Below are positions 29,106 through 38,370 of a DNA stretch of 64,000 bases, in pieces (position 1 is the stretch's first letter; every line of letters begins with the position of its first letter). Source of the DNA: Aestuariivirga litoralis (lineage in GTDB: Bacteria; Pseudomonadota; Alphaproteobacteria; Rhizobiales; Aestuariivirgaceae). The stretch covers positions 62,001-126,000 of the forward strand of contig NZ_QKVK01000001.1 of assembly GCF_003234965.1 (NCBI RefSeq), written 5' to 3'. The translations under genes were made by a program, and so were the position numbers. The notes under the pieces were generated by a model that was not told the DNA's origin, made no database searches, and saw nothing but the letters and a program-made list of their open reading frames with translations.

Positions 29106-29891
29106 ATGTCCGTCCCCGTCCGCGTCAGGAACCTCGAAAAGAACTTCGGCCGGTATCCGGCCTTGAAGGGTGTCTCGCTCGATGTCGAGGCGGGCGAACT
29201 CGTCGCCCTGCTCGGGCCGTCGGGTTCCGGCAAGACCACCCTGCTGCGCGCCATCGCCGGCCTCGAGCAGCCCGATGGCGGCCAGGTGCTGTTCGGCGAC
29301 ATCGATGCCAACAGCCTGAGCCTTCGCGAGCGCCGCATCGGCTTCGTGTTCCAGCAATATGCGCTGTTCAAGCACATGAAGGTCTTCGACAACATCGCCT
29401 TCGGCCTGCGTGCGAGGCCGCGCACCTCCAGGCCGTCCGAGTCCGCCATCAAGGCGAAGGTGCTGGAGCTCCTCCACCTCGTGCAGCTCGACGGGCTCGA
29501 GGCGCGGTATCCCGCCCAGCTCTCCGGCGGCCAGCGCCAGCGCGTGGCGCTTGCCCGCGCACTTGCCATCGAGCCCCGCGTGCTGCTGCTGGACGAGCCC
29601 TTCGGCGCCCTCGACGCCCGCGTCAGGAAGGACCTTCGCAAGTGGCTGCGCGAACTCCACCAGCGCACCGGCCATACGACCCTCTTCGTCACCCATGACC
29701 AGGATGAGGCCTTCGAACTCGCCGACCGCATCGCCATCCTCGACCACGGCAGGATCGAGCAGGTCGGCACCGCGCAGGAGATCCTCGACCATCCCGCAAC
29801 CCCCTTCATCGACAGCTTCATCGAGGGCATCGCCCGGCGCGAGGCGCAGGCCCGCGAATGGACCAAGCCCCATGTGGTGGCGAGCAGGTAA
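29106..29891 (+). CDS. cysA: Sulfate ABC transporter ATPase CysA, short form
   Basis: A 261-residue ATPase: Walker [10 protein letters not shown] (about 38-46), Q-loop [11 protein letters not shown], signature [15 protein letters not shown], Walker [14 protein letters not shown] and switch His in THDQDEA. It stops soon after the nucleotide-binding domain, whereas most CysA proteins run to about 340-365 residues with a C-terminal beta domain. The stop is followed by a hairpin, and no frameshift remnant is evident, so it appears to be a naturally short version. Preceded by AAGGAGACACAGA. Confidence 0.93.
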   Translation: MSVPVRVRNLEKNFGRYPALKGVSLDVEAGELVALLGPSGSGKTTLLRAIAGLEQPDGGQVLFGDIDANSLSLRERRIGFVFQQYALFKHMKVFDNIAFGLRARPRTSRPSESAIKAKVLELLHLVQLDGLEARYPAQLSGGQRQRVALARALAIEPRVLLLDEPFGALDARVRKDLRKWLRELHQRTGHTTLFVTHDQDEAFELADRIAILDHGRIEQVGTAQEILDHPATPFIDSFIEGIARREAQAREWTKPHVVASR

Positions 29892-29921
29892 AGAGCCGCC
29901 AGCCAGGCCCTGAAAATGAAA

Positions 29922-29944
29922 ATGGCCGGGGCGAACCCGGCCAT
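29922..29944 (+). terminator. Stem-loop after the sulfate transport operon
   Basis: ATGGCCGGG-GCGAA-CCCGGCCAT is a perfect 9-bp stem 30 bp after cysA, followed by GAAGAGTTTT. It probably ends the sbp-cysTWA transcript, though the T-run is displaced by 6 nt. Confidence 0.6.
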
Positions 29945-30022
29945 GAAGAGTTTTCTGGACATTGCGCCTTCCTAGCACATCGAGCGCGCGCTGTCAAGGA
30001 CTAAATTCGTATATTAGGAAGC

Positions 30023-30589
30023 TCACATCTTCGGCAGCAGCACGTGGTCGATCACGTGGATCACGCCATTCGACTGCTCGACATCGGCGATGGTCACCGT
30101 CGCCATGCCGCCCGCCTCGTCCTTGATCATCACCATGCCGTCCTTGGCGGAGAGCCACAGCTTGCAGCCGCCGACGGTGGTCACCTCGTGCGTCCCGCCA
30201 TCGGCCATCGCCATCTTGGCGACGTCGGCGGCGGTGGCCTTGGCGGCCAGCACATGGCAGGTGAGGATCTTGGTGAGCGTCTTCTTGTTCTCGGGCTTGA
30301 GCAGCGTCTCCACGGTTCCCGCCGGCAGGGCGGCGAAGGCCTCGTTGGTGGGCGCGAAGACGGTGAAGGGGCCCTTGCCCTCGAGGGTGGGCACCAGGTC
30401 CGCGGCCTTCACCGCGGCAACCAGCGTCGTATGGTCCTTCGAGTTGACGGCGTTCTCGACGATGTTCTTCGTCGCATACATCGGGGCACCCCCGACCATC
30501 GGGTTCTCCGCCAGCACCGGCGTGGCGGCGGCGCAGGCGATGACGGCTGACAGGGCGGCGGCGAAGAGCGGGGTGTTCACACGGTTCAT
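30023..30589 (-). CDS. Secreted fasciclin (FAS1) domain protein
   Basis: A 188-residue protein: signal peptide (cleaved after VLA, residue 27) and one FAS1 domain, shown by [39 protein letters not shown] and [14 protein letters not shown]. It acts outside the inner membrane, in adhesion or envelope functions. It is the third gene after an ECF sigma factor and its anti-sigma factor, echoing the mycobacterial SigK-RskA control of the fasciclin proteins MPT70 and MPT83. Ribosome site CAGGAG before the start. Confidence 0.92.
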   Translation of the reverse strand: MNRVNTPLFAAALSAVIACAAATPVLAENPMVGGAPMYATKNIVENAVNSKDHTTLVAAVKAADLVPTLEGKGPFTVFAPTNEAFAALPAGTVETLLKPENKKTLTKILTCHVLAAKATAADVAKMAMADGGTHEVTTVGGCKLWLSAKDGMVMIKDEAGGMATVTIADVEQSNGVIHVIDHVLLPKM

Positions 30590-30706
30590 GACGATCTCCT
30601 GTTATGGGTCTGTCCTCATCTGGACAGCCGCAGTCACGAGAGGCCGGGTGGGAGAGTTTCAGCGCGCCGGGCTGCGTCCGGTCACAAACCCGTGACCCCC
30701 GTGTGA

Positions 30707-31405
30707 TCACATGGCGATGAGCGGAGCGGTGGCGAGGACCGCGCCCGTCGGCTGTCCGGTGGGAGAACCGCCCAGCGGTTCGTCGCTGACGGCGAGCAGC
30801 GCCTTGGGCGCAAGCTTCGCCGCAATGGCGGATGCCAGCTCCAGGCTGGCGCTGGTCGCAGCCGGAACCACGCCGAGCGAGATCGGCGCCTCATTGCCGG
30901 CGATGAGCCAGAGCTGCAGGTCACGTCCCTGCGCCGGACCACCGCTGACGCGGTTGAGCTTCAGCACGCGGCTCCCGGCATCATAGAGCACCTCGATCTG
31001 CAACGGTGCCGCGCTGGCCGTCAGGCTCGCGACATAGGAGGGCCCCACCGGCAGGTTCGCGCGCTGCGTGGAGAACAGGCCCAGCCCCGCCACGACGAGA
31101 ACGAGAAGCAGGGCCGTGGCGGCGCGCCAAAAAGCCAGGCTGCCCCACAGCCCGCGCGGCTGCACCGCGTGCGGGAACAGGCGCTTCTCCACCGCCGCCA
31201 GCACATGCGCCGGTGGCCGAACCGGCTCGACCTCGGCGCCGAGCGGCGCGAACTCGTCTTCCCAGAAGCGCCGGCGCGCCTCCAGCGCAGGCTCGGCCTC
31301 GAGACGCGCCGCCAGCGCCACACGCTCCTCATGCGGCAGCACGCCGAGCACATATTCGGCTACCAGCAGGTCGTCTTCCGGCGTCATGTCGGTGCCATCG
31401 GTCAT
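30707..31405 (-). CDS. Membrane anti-sigma factor (RskA-like)
   Basis: A 232-residue protein with an N-terminal cytoplasmic sigma-binding domain (LLVAEYVLGVLPHEERVALAARLEAEP), one transmembrane helix (AATALLLVLVVAGLGLF, about 93-110) and a periplasmic RskA-type domain with LQLWLIAGNEAPISLGVVP. It holds the ECF factor encoded upstream. The start overlaps the sigma stop by 4 bp (ATGA), which favours 31405 over an ATG four codons earlier. Confidence 0.92.
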   Translation of the reverse strand: MTDGTDMTPEDDLLVAEYVLGVLPHEERVALAARLEAEPALEARRRFWEDEFAPLGAEVEPVRPPAHVLAAVEKRLFPHAVQPRGLWGSLAFWRAATALLLVLVVAGLGLFSTQRANLPVGPSYVASLTASAAPLQIEVLYDAGSRVLKLNRVSGGPAQGRDLQLWLIAGNEAPISLGVVPAATSASLELASAIAAKLAPKALLAVSDEPLGGSPTGQPTGAVLATAPLIAM

Positions 31406-31938
31406 TGCTGCAGGCACTCCCGCAATTGCAGCAGGCTGCGGCGCAGCCAGGTGCGCACCGTGTTGAGCGGCAGGCGGAAGCGCTCCGCCAGCTCCTGGTA
31501 GCTGTGTCCATCGACATAGGCCGCGCGCACCGCATCGGCGCGTTCGGCCTTCAGCCGCGACAGGCAGTCGTCGATCCGCCGGCGCTCGGCAGTCGCCAGG
31601 ACAGCCCGTTCCGGATCAGGCCCATCGTCCGGAATCTCCGGCGCATCGCTGATCGCGACGGCCAGCGGCTTGCGCGCCCTGATCCTGTCGATCGCATGAT
31701 TGCGCGCAATGGCGGCGAGCCAGCTGACCGGGCTTTGCCCCGTCACGGCAAAACGCGGCGCGCCATGCCAGACCTTGATGTAGACCTCCTGCAATGCGTC
31801 CTCGGCGTCTGACCTCTCGCGCAAGACACGGAGGCAGACGGCATAGAGTTTCGGGCTGGTGAGGGAATAGAGCGTCCGGAAGGCTTGCCTGTCGCCAAGC
31901 CCCACGCGCTGAATCAGTGTCGACAGATCTTCCGGCAT
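31402..31938 (-). CDS. ECF (extracytoplasmic function) RNA polymerase sigma factor
   Basis: About 178 residues with sigma region 2 (AFRTLYSLTSPKLYAVCLRVLRERSDAEDALQEVYIKVW) and region 4 (SYQELAERFRLPLNTVRTWLRRSLLQLRECL). The SPVSWLAAIARNHAIDRIR segment is the usual region 2.4 helix. It is in one transcription unit with its anti-sigma factor and, further down, the fasciclin gene, which is the most likely target. Starts at 31953 or 31938 are both possible; the family N-terminus does not decide. Confidence 0.92.
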   Translation of the reverse strand: MPEDLSTLIQRVGLGDRQAFRTLYSLTSPKLYAVCLRVLRERSDAEDALQEVYIKVWHGAPRFAVTGQSPVSWLAAIARNHAIDRIRARKPLAVAISDAPEIPDDGPDPERAVLATAERRRIDDCLSRLKAERADAVRAAYVDGHSYQELAERFRLPLNTVRTWLRRSLLQLRECLQQ

Positions 31939-32065
31939 CGCCCCACGGACCATTCCCCTGCGCAGGATTGAAGAGTTGCGGAGCGCGGTCCAGTCAATTC
32001 TGCTGGCGCTGCAACGCCGCACAACCGGCAGGTGCGGCGATGGTGCAAGTCCTCGTTGGGGTCAT

Positions 32066-32764
32066 TCACGCCCCGCCGCGGAATCCCATGGCCAGAACGA
32101 AGAGTTCCGCCGAGTCATCACGGCTCGCCATCGGCTTGACGTGGCGGACGGAAGCGAAGTCCTTCTTCATCATCTTCAGCATCTCGCCCTCGGTGCCGCC
32201 GCGCAGCACCTTGGCGAGATAGGTGCCGCCGGGCTTCAGCACCTCTTTCGCGAATTCATAGCCCGCTTCGGCCAGCGCCATGATGTTGATGTGGTCGGTC
32301 TGCCGGTGGCCCGTGGCATGGGCCGCCATGTCGGAGAGCACGCAGTCGGCCTTCTCGCCGCCCAGCGCCTCGATCAGCAGGGCCGGCGCGTCCTCCTCGA
32401 GGAAGTCCTTCTTGAAGATGGTGACGGCGCTGAGCGGGTCCATGCCATGCATGTCGATGGCAATCACCTTGCCGCGGCCCTCTTCCGCCTTTGTGCGCTT
32501 CACCGCCACCTGGCTCCAGCCGCCGGGGGCGGCGCCCAAGTCGACGATGCGGCCGCCGGGCTTCAGGAACTTGTACTTGTCGTCGATCTCGGTGAGCTTG
32601 AAGGCGGCGCGCGAGCGGTAGCCCAGCTTCTTGGCCTCCTGCACGTAAGGATCGTTGAGCTGGCGCTCAAGCCAGTTCTTCTGCGAGACCGTGCGGCCCT
32701 TGCCGGTCTTCACCCGCACCTTGAGCCGCACGCCCGGCTTCTTGCCGCTTCCCGGCCTGCTCAT
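32066..32764 (-). CDS. rlmE: 23S rRNA (uridine-2'-O) methyltransferase
   Basis: A 232-residue RlmE/FtsJ with SAM motif DLGAAPGGWSQV, DMHGMDPLSAVTI and the catalytic K-D-K-E set in SRAAFKL, LSDMAAH, LAKVLRGG and SAELFVLAM. An N-terminal basic extension of about 25 residues (GSGKKPGVRLKVRVKTGKGR) is typical of alphaproteobacterial forms. It modifies U2552 of 23S rRNA. The start overlaps ppx by 4 bp. Confidence 0.97.
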   Translation of the reverse strand: MSRPGSGKKPGVRLKVRVKTGKGRTVSQKNWLERQLNDPYVQEAKKLGYRSRAAFKLTEIDDKYKFLKPGGRIVDLGAAPGGWSQVAVKRTKAEEGRGKVIAIDMHGMDPLSAVTIFKKDFLEEDAPALLIEALGGEKADCVLSDMAAHATGHRQTDHINIMALAEAGYEFAKEVLKPGGTYLAKVLRGGTEGEMLKMMKKDFASVRHVKPMASRDDSAELFVLAMGFRGGA

Positions 32765-33906
32765 GCGGTCCTCCCGTAGGTTCCGTCTTCCTTCATCAGC
32801 ATGGTGAGGATTCCTTCGCGAAGCCCGCGGTCGGCAACGCGGATGCGCTGCGCCGGAAAGGCGAGGCGGATTTCCTCGAGGATCGCACAGCCCGCCAGCA
32901 CGAGGTCGGCACGCTCGCGCCCGATGCAGGGGTTCGCCGCCCGCTGCTCATAGCTGAGATGCAGCAGCCGGTGCGTCACCGCGCCGATCTCGTCGCTCTC
33001 GAGCCAGCAGCCATCGACGCGCGCGCGGTCATAGCGCTGCAGGCCAAGCTGCACGCCGGCGATGGTCGTCACCGTGCCGGAGGTGCCGAGAAGGTGCGAA
33101 GGGACGGGCGAGGTTCCGCCATTGGCCGCCGAGACGCGCTGCGCGAACTCCTGAAGCATGGGCCGCAGGTACTCGCGCATCGCCGCGAAGGACGCAGGTG
33201 TCACGTCGACGCCACCGCCAAACCGCTCCGAGATGGTCACGACACCCGCCGCCAGCGAGGTCCAGGCCACGGTCTCGAAACGCTCACCGGCCCGGCGCAT
33301 CCACAGCACTTCGGTGGATCCGCCGCCGATGTCGAAGACCAGCGCGGTCTCGGCGTCACGGTCGACCAGCGGCTCGGCGCCCACCGCGGCAAGGCCCGCT
33401 TCCGTCTCGCGGTCGATGATCTCGAGCCTGAGGCCCGTCTCGCTCTTCACGCGGTCGATGAAGGCAGGTCCGTTCTCGGCCATGCGGCAGGCCTCGGTCG
33501 CCACCAGCCGCACCCGGTCGACATTGCGCCAGCGCAGCTTGTTGGCGCAGACCCGCAAGGCCTCGATGGTGCGCCCCATGGCGTCATCGCTCAGCCGGCC
33601 GGTCTGGGCCAGCCGCTCGCCCAGCCGCACGATGCGCGAAAACGCATCGACCACCGAGAACCCGTTGTGGGTGGGGGTTGCGATCAGAAGTCGACAATTG
33701 TTCGTGCCGAGGTCGAGGGCGCCATAAAGGCCCCCCGGCGGCGGCTCGCGCGAAGCCGACGGTTTCCGGGCGTGAGGACTCCCGGCCGCCGGTTTGCGCC
33801 GTGGCCGGTCCCTGCCCGGCCTGCTGGTCGCATCCACGTCCAAACCTTTCGAGGGCAGCCGGGCTCGACGGAGAACCGGAGCAGCAGCGGCCGCCCTTAC
33901 AATCAT
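32761..33906 (-). CDS. Ppx/GppA exopolyphosphatase family protein
   Basis: About 381 residues. The N-terminal 60 are basic and disordered, then the actin-like ATPase-fold phosphatase begins: LDLGTNNCRLLIA (phosphate 1), FDIGGGSTEV (phosphate 2) and LLGTSGTVTTIAG. It cleaves polyphosphate or pppGpp. It lacks the C-terminal HD domain of long GppA. Directly upstream of rlmE with ATGA overlap, a frequent pairing in this order. Start 33906 is chosen from GGAAT 8 nt upstream. Confidence 0.9.
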   Translation of the reverse strand: MIVRAAAAAPVLRRARLPSKGLDVDATSRPGRDRPRRKPAAGSPHARKPSASREPPPGGLYGALDLGTNNCRLLIATPTHNGFSVVDAFSRIVRLGERLAQTGRLSDDAMGRTIEALRVCANKLRWRNVDRVRLVATEACRMAENGPAFIDRVKSETGLRLEIIDRETEAGLAAVGAEPLVDRDAETALVFDIGGGSTEVLWMRRAGERFETVAWTSLAAGVVTISERFGGGVDVTPASFAAMREYLRPMLQEFAQRVSAANGGTSPVPSHLLGTSGTVTTIAGVQLGLQRYDRARVDGCWLESDEIGAVTHRLLHLSYEQRAANPCIGRERADLVLAGCAILEEIRLAFPAQRIRVADRGLREGILTMLMKEDGTYGRTA

Positions 33907-33956
33907 TGCGTTATTCCGAATGTACCAGTTTCCGCCCCCCCTCACAAAGCAAATCT

Positions 33957-33974
33957 CCCGCCGGAAACGGCGGG
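33957..33974. other. GAAA-tetraloop hairpin in the ppx/kinase divergent gap
   Basis: CCCGCCG-GAAA-CGGCGGG is a perfect 7-bp stem with a GNRA tetraloop, 23 bp before the histidine kinase start at 33998. It lies in the 5' leader of the kinase mRNA or in the promoter. A leader structure or protein site are both possible; nothing else in the gap decides. Confidence 0.5.
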
Positions 33975-33997
33975 CCACATTAACCGGAAGTTGAGAC

Positions 33998-34885
33998 ATG
34001 AGGTTGCAAATGATCCCTGTAACGTTCGGGTGTGTCATGCGTACTTTCGGCCCCAAATGGTTCAAGGACGGCTCGCTGATCGGCGAATTCTCCGATCATC
34101 TCGGCCTCGCCATCCCGCAGCGCAAGCAGGCCATGGCCCTGCAGGCGGCCAAGGTCGATGCCGAACTCGCCTCCAAGGCAAAGTCCGAGTTCATCGCCAA
34201 CATGAGCCATGAGCTCAGGACGCCGCTCAACGCCATCATCGGCTTCTCCGACATGCTGCACACCAGGACGGCGACGAGCCCGGAGAAGGTTCACCAGTAC
34301 ACGGGCTACATCAAGCAGGCAGCCGAACACCTGCTGGAACTGATCAACGGCATCCTCGACGTCTCCAAGATACAGGCCGGCAAGCTCGCGGTGGAGAAGG
34401 AGCAGGTCGAGCTGGGGCCGGTGCTGGCCTCCTGCCTGCTCATCGTCGACGCCCGGGCGCGCGACAAGCACATCTCGGTCGAGCACAGGGTGGACGATGA
34501 CCTGCCGCCGCTGGCGGCCGATCCGCTGCGGCTGAAGCAGATCCTCATCAACCTCCTCGGCAATGCCGTGAAATTCACGCCCGAGAACGGCCACGTGCGG
34601 ATCACTGCCGCGGCCACGGCGGCTTCGGCGGTGATCGTGGTCGAGGACACCGGCATCGGCATGACCCCGGCGGAGGTCGAAACCGCGCTCCGCCCCTTCG
34701 GGCAGGTCGACTCGGGCTTCAACAAGCGCCACGAAGGCACGGGCCTCGGGTTGCCCATCGCCTTCGCGCTGGCCAGGCTGCATGGCGGCGATCTGCGCAT
34801 CCAGTCCGAGAAGGGCCAGGGCACGCGCATCAGCGTGCGGCTGCCCCTCGCCCTCCCCGCCGAGCCCGAACCCCACATCCATTGA
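33998..34885 (+). CDS. Soluble sensor histidine kinase without sensor domain
   Basis: A 295-residue kinase: short N-terminus, HisKA with phospho-acceptor His71 in [11 protein letters not shown], and a complete HATPase domain ([13 protein letters not shown]-box, VEDTGIGM G1, FGQVDSGF F-box, [10 protein letters not shown]2). No transmembrane helix or PAS domain is present, so input must come from a partner. No receiver gene is adjacent. It is followed after 10 bp by a HerA-like ATPase gene, suggesting cotranscription. An alternative start is ATG 34010. Confidence 0.9.
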   Translation: MRLQMIPVTFGCVMRTFGPKWFKDGSLIGEFSDHLGLAIPQRKQAMALQAAKVDAELASKAKSEFIANMSHELRTPLNAIIGFSDMLHTRTATSPEKVHQYTGYIKQAAEHLLELINGILDVSKIQAGKLAVEKEQVELGPVLASCLLIVDARARDKHISVEHRVDDDLPPLAADPLRLKQILINLLGNAVKFTPENGHVRITAAATAASAVIVVEDTGIGMTPAEVETALRPFGQVDSGFNKRHEGTGLGLPIAFALARLHGGDLRIQSEKGQGTRISVRLPLALPAEPEPHIH

Positions 34886-34895
34886 GAGTGCGCCG

Positions 34896-36719
34896 ATGAC
34901 CTCCCCGGACAAGACCACCTCCCGCATCGGCCGCATCGTGGCGGTGACGGGCGCCCATGCGGTGATCCTCATCGACGGCGGATCTGACGCCGATGCGCGC
35001 GCCAAGACCCCCGAGATCGGCACGCTGCTGAGGGTCGACACGCCGCGCACCATCTCCCTGTGCATCGTGTCCGCCCTGTCCTCGCCCATGCCGAGCCACA
35101 TGCCGGACGAACCCGAGACGCGGATCATCGAAGTCGAGTTCCTCGGCGAACTGCCGCGCGACGAGCGGGGCGAGCCGATGCATTTCCGCCGCGGCGTGTC
35201 GTGCTACCCGTCACTCGGCGACACGGTGTTCCGCGCCTCGAAACACGAGCTCGCCAAGGCCTATGCCTATCACACCGACATGGCCATCCGCGTCGGCCAC
35301 ATCACCCAGGACGAGGCCATCCCCGCCATGGTGAAGGTCGACGACCTGCTGGGAAAGCACTTCGCCATCCTCGGCACCACCGGCACCGGCAAGTCCTGCA
35401 CGGTTGCCCTCCTCCTGCGCCGCATCCTCGAGAAGAACCCGCAGGGCCACGTGCTGCTCCTCGACGTCCACCGCGAATATGCCCATGCCTTCCGCGACAT
35501 CGCGGAGGTCATCAGCCCCGCCAACATGAACCTGCCGTTCTGGCTGCTGAACTTCGAGGAGATCGTCGAGATCCTCATCGGCCAGCAGCCCAACCGCGAG
35601 GCGGACGTGGAGGTACTGCGGGAACTCATTCCCATTGCCAAGCTGCGCTTCATGAACAACCAGCGCCGCGAGCGGCCGGCGCTGCAGCGCGCCCGCGAGC
35701 AGATCGAGCCGTCCTCCATCGGCGTCGACACGCCGGTGCCCTATCGCTCGTCCGACCTCATCGGCCTCCTCGACGAGCATCTGGGCAAGCTCGAACTGCG
35801 CGGCGAACTCGCCCCCTACAAGCGGCTCAAGTCGCGGCTCGAGGCAATCAACCGCGACAGCCGCTATGCCTTCATGTTCGGCTCGCTCACGGTGCAGGAC
35901 ACCATGTCCCAGGTGCTGTCGCGGCTGTTCCGCATCCCGGTCAACGGCAAGCCCATTGCCATTCTCGAGCTGGGCGGATTGCCGTCGGAGATCATCAACG
36001 TCGTGGTGTCGGTGCTGGCCCGCCTCGCCTTCGACTTCGGGGTGTGGAGTGCCGGCCGCATTCCCATCACCTTCGTCTGCGAGGAGGCGCATCGCTATGT
36101 GCCAGTGGACAAGACACTGGGCTTCGAGCCCACCAAGCGGTCGATCTCCCGCATCGCCAAGGAGGGCCGCAAATACGGGATCTCGCTGTGCATCGTGTCG
36201 CAACGCCCGGCCGAGCTGGACGCCACCATCCTGTCCCAGTGCAACACCATCTTCTCGATGCGGCTGGCCAACGAGCGCGACCAGGAGATCCTGCGCGCCG
36301 GCATTTCGGACGCCGCCTCGAGCCTTCTCGACTTCATGCCCACCATGGGCACGGGCGAGGCCATCACCTTCGGCGAGGGCGTGGCGCTGCCCACCCGCAT
36401 CAAGTTCGACACGCTTCCCGCCGATGAATGGCCGATGAGCAACACCGCCTCGGTGACCGGCAGCTGGGCCCGCGAAATGCCGGAAGACGGCTTCCTGCAG
36501 GACATCGTGCTGCGCTGGCGCGCCCAGAGCTTCGCGCCGGAGGGCACCGTCTTCGACATGCCGCAGCAGGCAACCTTCGGCCAGCAGCAGCAGACCTCAC
36601 CCACCGCCGCAGACCTCACGGCCCCGCTCCGCCGCCTGTCCGCCGCCGCCAACCGCCCTGTGGGCAGCGGCGAGGAGCGACCGAGCCTCGCCAGCCTCAT
36701 CCGCCAGATCAAGAGCTGA
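34896..36719 (+). CDS. HerA-like ATPase (DUF87, FtsK/HerA group)
   Basis: A 607-residue ATPase. The N-terminal part is a HAS-type barrel (SRIGRIVAVTGAHAVILIDG), then Walker A GTTGTGKS (160-167), Walker B ITFVCEEAHRYVP and sensor-like ISLCIVSQRPAELD with an arginine-rich C-terminus. HerA proteins are hexameric DNA translocases, in archaea with nuclease NurA, and in bacteria also in anti-phage pairs. No NurA, Sir2 or DUF4297 gene is nearby; the partner here is the histidine kinase. Role unknown. Confidence 0.88.
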   Translation: MTSPDKTTSRIGRIVAVTGAHAVILIDGGSDADARAKTPEIGTLLRVDTPRTISLCIVSALSSPMPSHMPDEPETRIIEVEFLGELPRDERGEPMHFRRGVSCYPSLGDTVFRASKHELAKAYAYHTDMAIRVGHITQDEAIPAMVKVDDLLGKHFAILGTTGTGKSCTVALLLRRILEKNPQGHVLLLDVHREYAHAFRDIAEVISPANMNLPFWLLNFEEIVEILIGQQPNREADVEVLRELIPIAKLRFMNNQRRERPALQRAREQIEPSSIGVDTPVPYRSSDLIGLLDEHLGKLELRGELAPYKRLKSRLEAINRDSRYAFMFGSLTVQDTMSQVLSRLFRIPVNGKPIAILELGGLPSEIINVVVSVLARLAFDFGVWSAGRIPITFVCEEAHRYVPVDKTLGFEPTKRSISRIAKEGRKYGISLCIVSQRPAELDATILSQCNTIFSMRLANERDQEILRAGISDAASSLLDFMPTMGTGEAITFGEGVALPTRIKFDTLPADEWPMSNTASVTGSWAREMPEDGFLQDIVLRWRAQSFAPEGTVFDMPQQATFGQQQQTSPTAADLTAPLRRLSAAANRPVGSGEERPSLASLIRQIKS

Positions 36720-36777
36720 GGCAGATACCCCTTGCGCAGCGGGCACCTAGCGGCTATCTAGCCGCCACCTGAACCGT

Positions 36778-36851
36778 TGGGGGATCGTCTAACGGTAGGA
36801 CCGCGGACTCTGACTCCGCTAGTCTAGGTTCGAATCCTAGTCCCCCAGCCA
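36778..36851 (+). tRNA. tRNA-Gln (anticodon CTG)
   Basis: A full cloverleaf: acceptor TGGGGGA paired with TCCCCCA, anticodon stem GCGGA/TCCGC with the 7-nt loop CTCTGAC giving anticodon CTG (36810-36812), T arm CTAGGTTCGAATCCTAG, discriminator G and an encoded CCA. AT-richer DNA follows directly. Confidence 0.97.
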
Positions 36852-37039
36852 TTTGTTTTTGAAGCGAATTTTATCGTCATGCGGGCGCCGGCGACTGGGC
36901 CGAGCGGGCTTGGTCACAGCCGCGCCAACCGCAGAAACTCTATCGGTCGAGATTTCCTGGAAATCAGGGGTGCAATCCAATCCGCCGCGAATGCGTCGCG
37001 CGCGGGCAATTGCCTGGACCAAGGCCCGCCACGAACAGG

Positions 37040-37978
37040 TTATCGGCGTGAGATGGCATTGGTCATGTTGTTTGCAGTCCAAAGCGAAATGCCATCAGAT
37101 GCGACGTCCAACGGCGCGGCTCCAACTGGTATCGTTTTCAAGAGTGAGCCGTTAGAGGACCTCAAGACGCTGACGGTATTCGAAGTCTGGTTCGCGACGT
37201 AAACATACGTTCCGTCGGAGTCGATGCCTCCGGGTCGAGTTCCAACCGGATAGCTTCCGATCACCGCCGCTGTAGCCGCCACGATCTTTGTGACGCTGTT
37301 TGCAGTTTGATTTGTAACCCAGATATAGGTTCCATCAAAAACGGAATAGACAGTTACGGAAGGTGTCGCCACGGTCGCCACGACGGTGCCAGCAGTATTC
37401 AGTTTCTTGAGACCCGAAGATCCTGCATTCGAAACCCAGAGATTTACTCCATCAAAAGTAATGCCATACGGGTTGGATCCACCAGACGAAAACTTTGCGG
37501 CCACGACACCCGTTGAGGGGTTCACCTTGGCGACCTGATTAGCATCACACAGCGTCACATAGAGCCAGGCGCCATCAAAAGCGAACGACTGCGGACCGCT
37601 TCCAACTGCATAAGTACCAAGGATTGCCCCAGTCGATGCCCTGATCTTTGTTATGGACCCACTAAAGCGGTTGGTGGCCCAAATGTTCTCGCCGTCGAAA
37701 ATGATGCCGGAAACATTCCCGGGGGTCGCATATGTTCCAATTACCGTACCATAAACAGGGTCAATCTTACTGACCGACTTGCCATTGAAATTGCCGACCC
37801 AGATATACCTGCCATCGAACAGCACTTCGGTGAAACTAAACGAAGTCGTTGAGCCGATTGGATAATTTCTATTGCCCGTCCACCACTTGTTGGTGATCCG
37901 CTGCTCGACAGTCTGCGCTGGACTTGGACTGGCGAGCAGCAGCAATCCGAGAAGCGAGAGCGTGAACACCTTGAGCAT
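37040..37978 (-). CDS. Secreted YncE/NHL-type beta-propeller protein
   Basis: A 312-residue protein with a signal peptide (cleaved after SPAQ, residue 22) and about seven repeats of a 40-residue unit carrying FDG-x-x-I/L-W/Y-V-x-N, for example FDGRYIWVGN, FDGENIWATN, FDGAWLYVTL, FDGVNLWVSN, FDGTYIWVTN. This is the surface-layer-type YVTN beta-propeller found in secreted proteins. Base composition is lower in GC than in the flanking genes, so horizontal origin is likely. Ribosome site AGGGGGATCC. Ligand unknown. Confidence 0.8.
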   Translation of the reverse strand: MLKVFTLSLLGLLLLASPSPAQTVEQRITNKWWTGNRNYPIGSTTSFSFTEVLFDGRYIWVGNFNGKSVSKIDPVYGTVIGTYATPGNVSGIIFDGENIWATNRFSGSITKIRASTGAILGTYAVGSGPQSFAFDGAWLYVTLCDANQVAKVNPSTGVVAAKFSSGGSNPYGITFDGVNLWVSNAGSSGLKKLNTAGTVVATVATPSVTVYSVFDGTYIWVTNQTANSVTKIVAATAAVIGSYPVGTRPGGIDSDGTYVYVANQTSNTVSVLRSSNGSLLKTIPVGAAPLDVASDGISLWTANNMTNAISRR

Positions 37979-38370
37979 TGGATCCCCCTGAACTGGCTCT
38001 CGGACAGAGACCTGGCCCATGGTCTCCGATCATGACCATGTCAAATACGAAAGTTAATCATTTATGTCAAACAACTAAGCTTATGCGCAATCTGTCCATC
38101 TTGATCACGGTCAGCCTCGTTTACGCGCAATGATCCTTGCCTGCGGACTGCGGCGTCGAGCGGCAGCAACCGATGCAATGCCTGACTGAACAAACTTAGG
38201 GCGGACATAAGCGAAGTTTTGATCCCTGGCTGGACTCCGTCGATCCCTACCCGACACTTTCATCAAGTTTGCTGCTGTTTGCTCAGTACCGGGAAAGCAT
38301 GCTGCGGTTCTCGCGGACGCGGGTGACGAATGTTGCTACAATCGTTATCAGAAACCGATTGGAGGCTCTC
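37979..38370. other. AT-richer intergenic stretch, no gene seen
   Basis: This 392-bp gap between the propeller gene and a short frame at 38371 is AT-richer than the window. It holds the likely promoter for the leftward propeller gene in its first 100 bases (TTAATCATTTATG region). No tRNA-like copy, direct repeat of the tRNA 3' end, integrase or other coding frame is visible. Confidence 0.5.
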
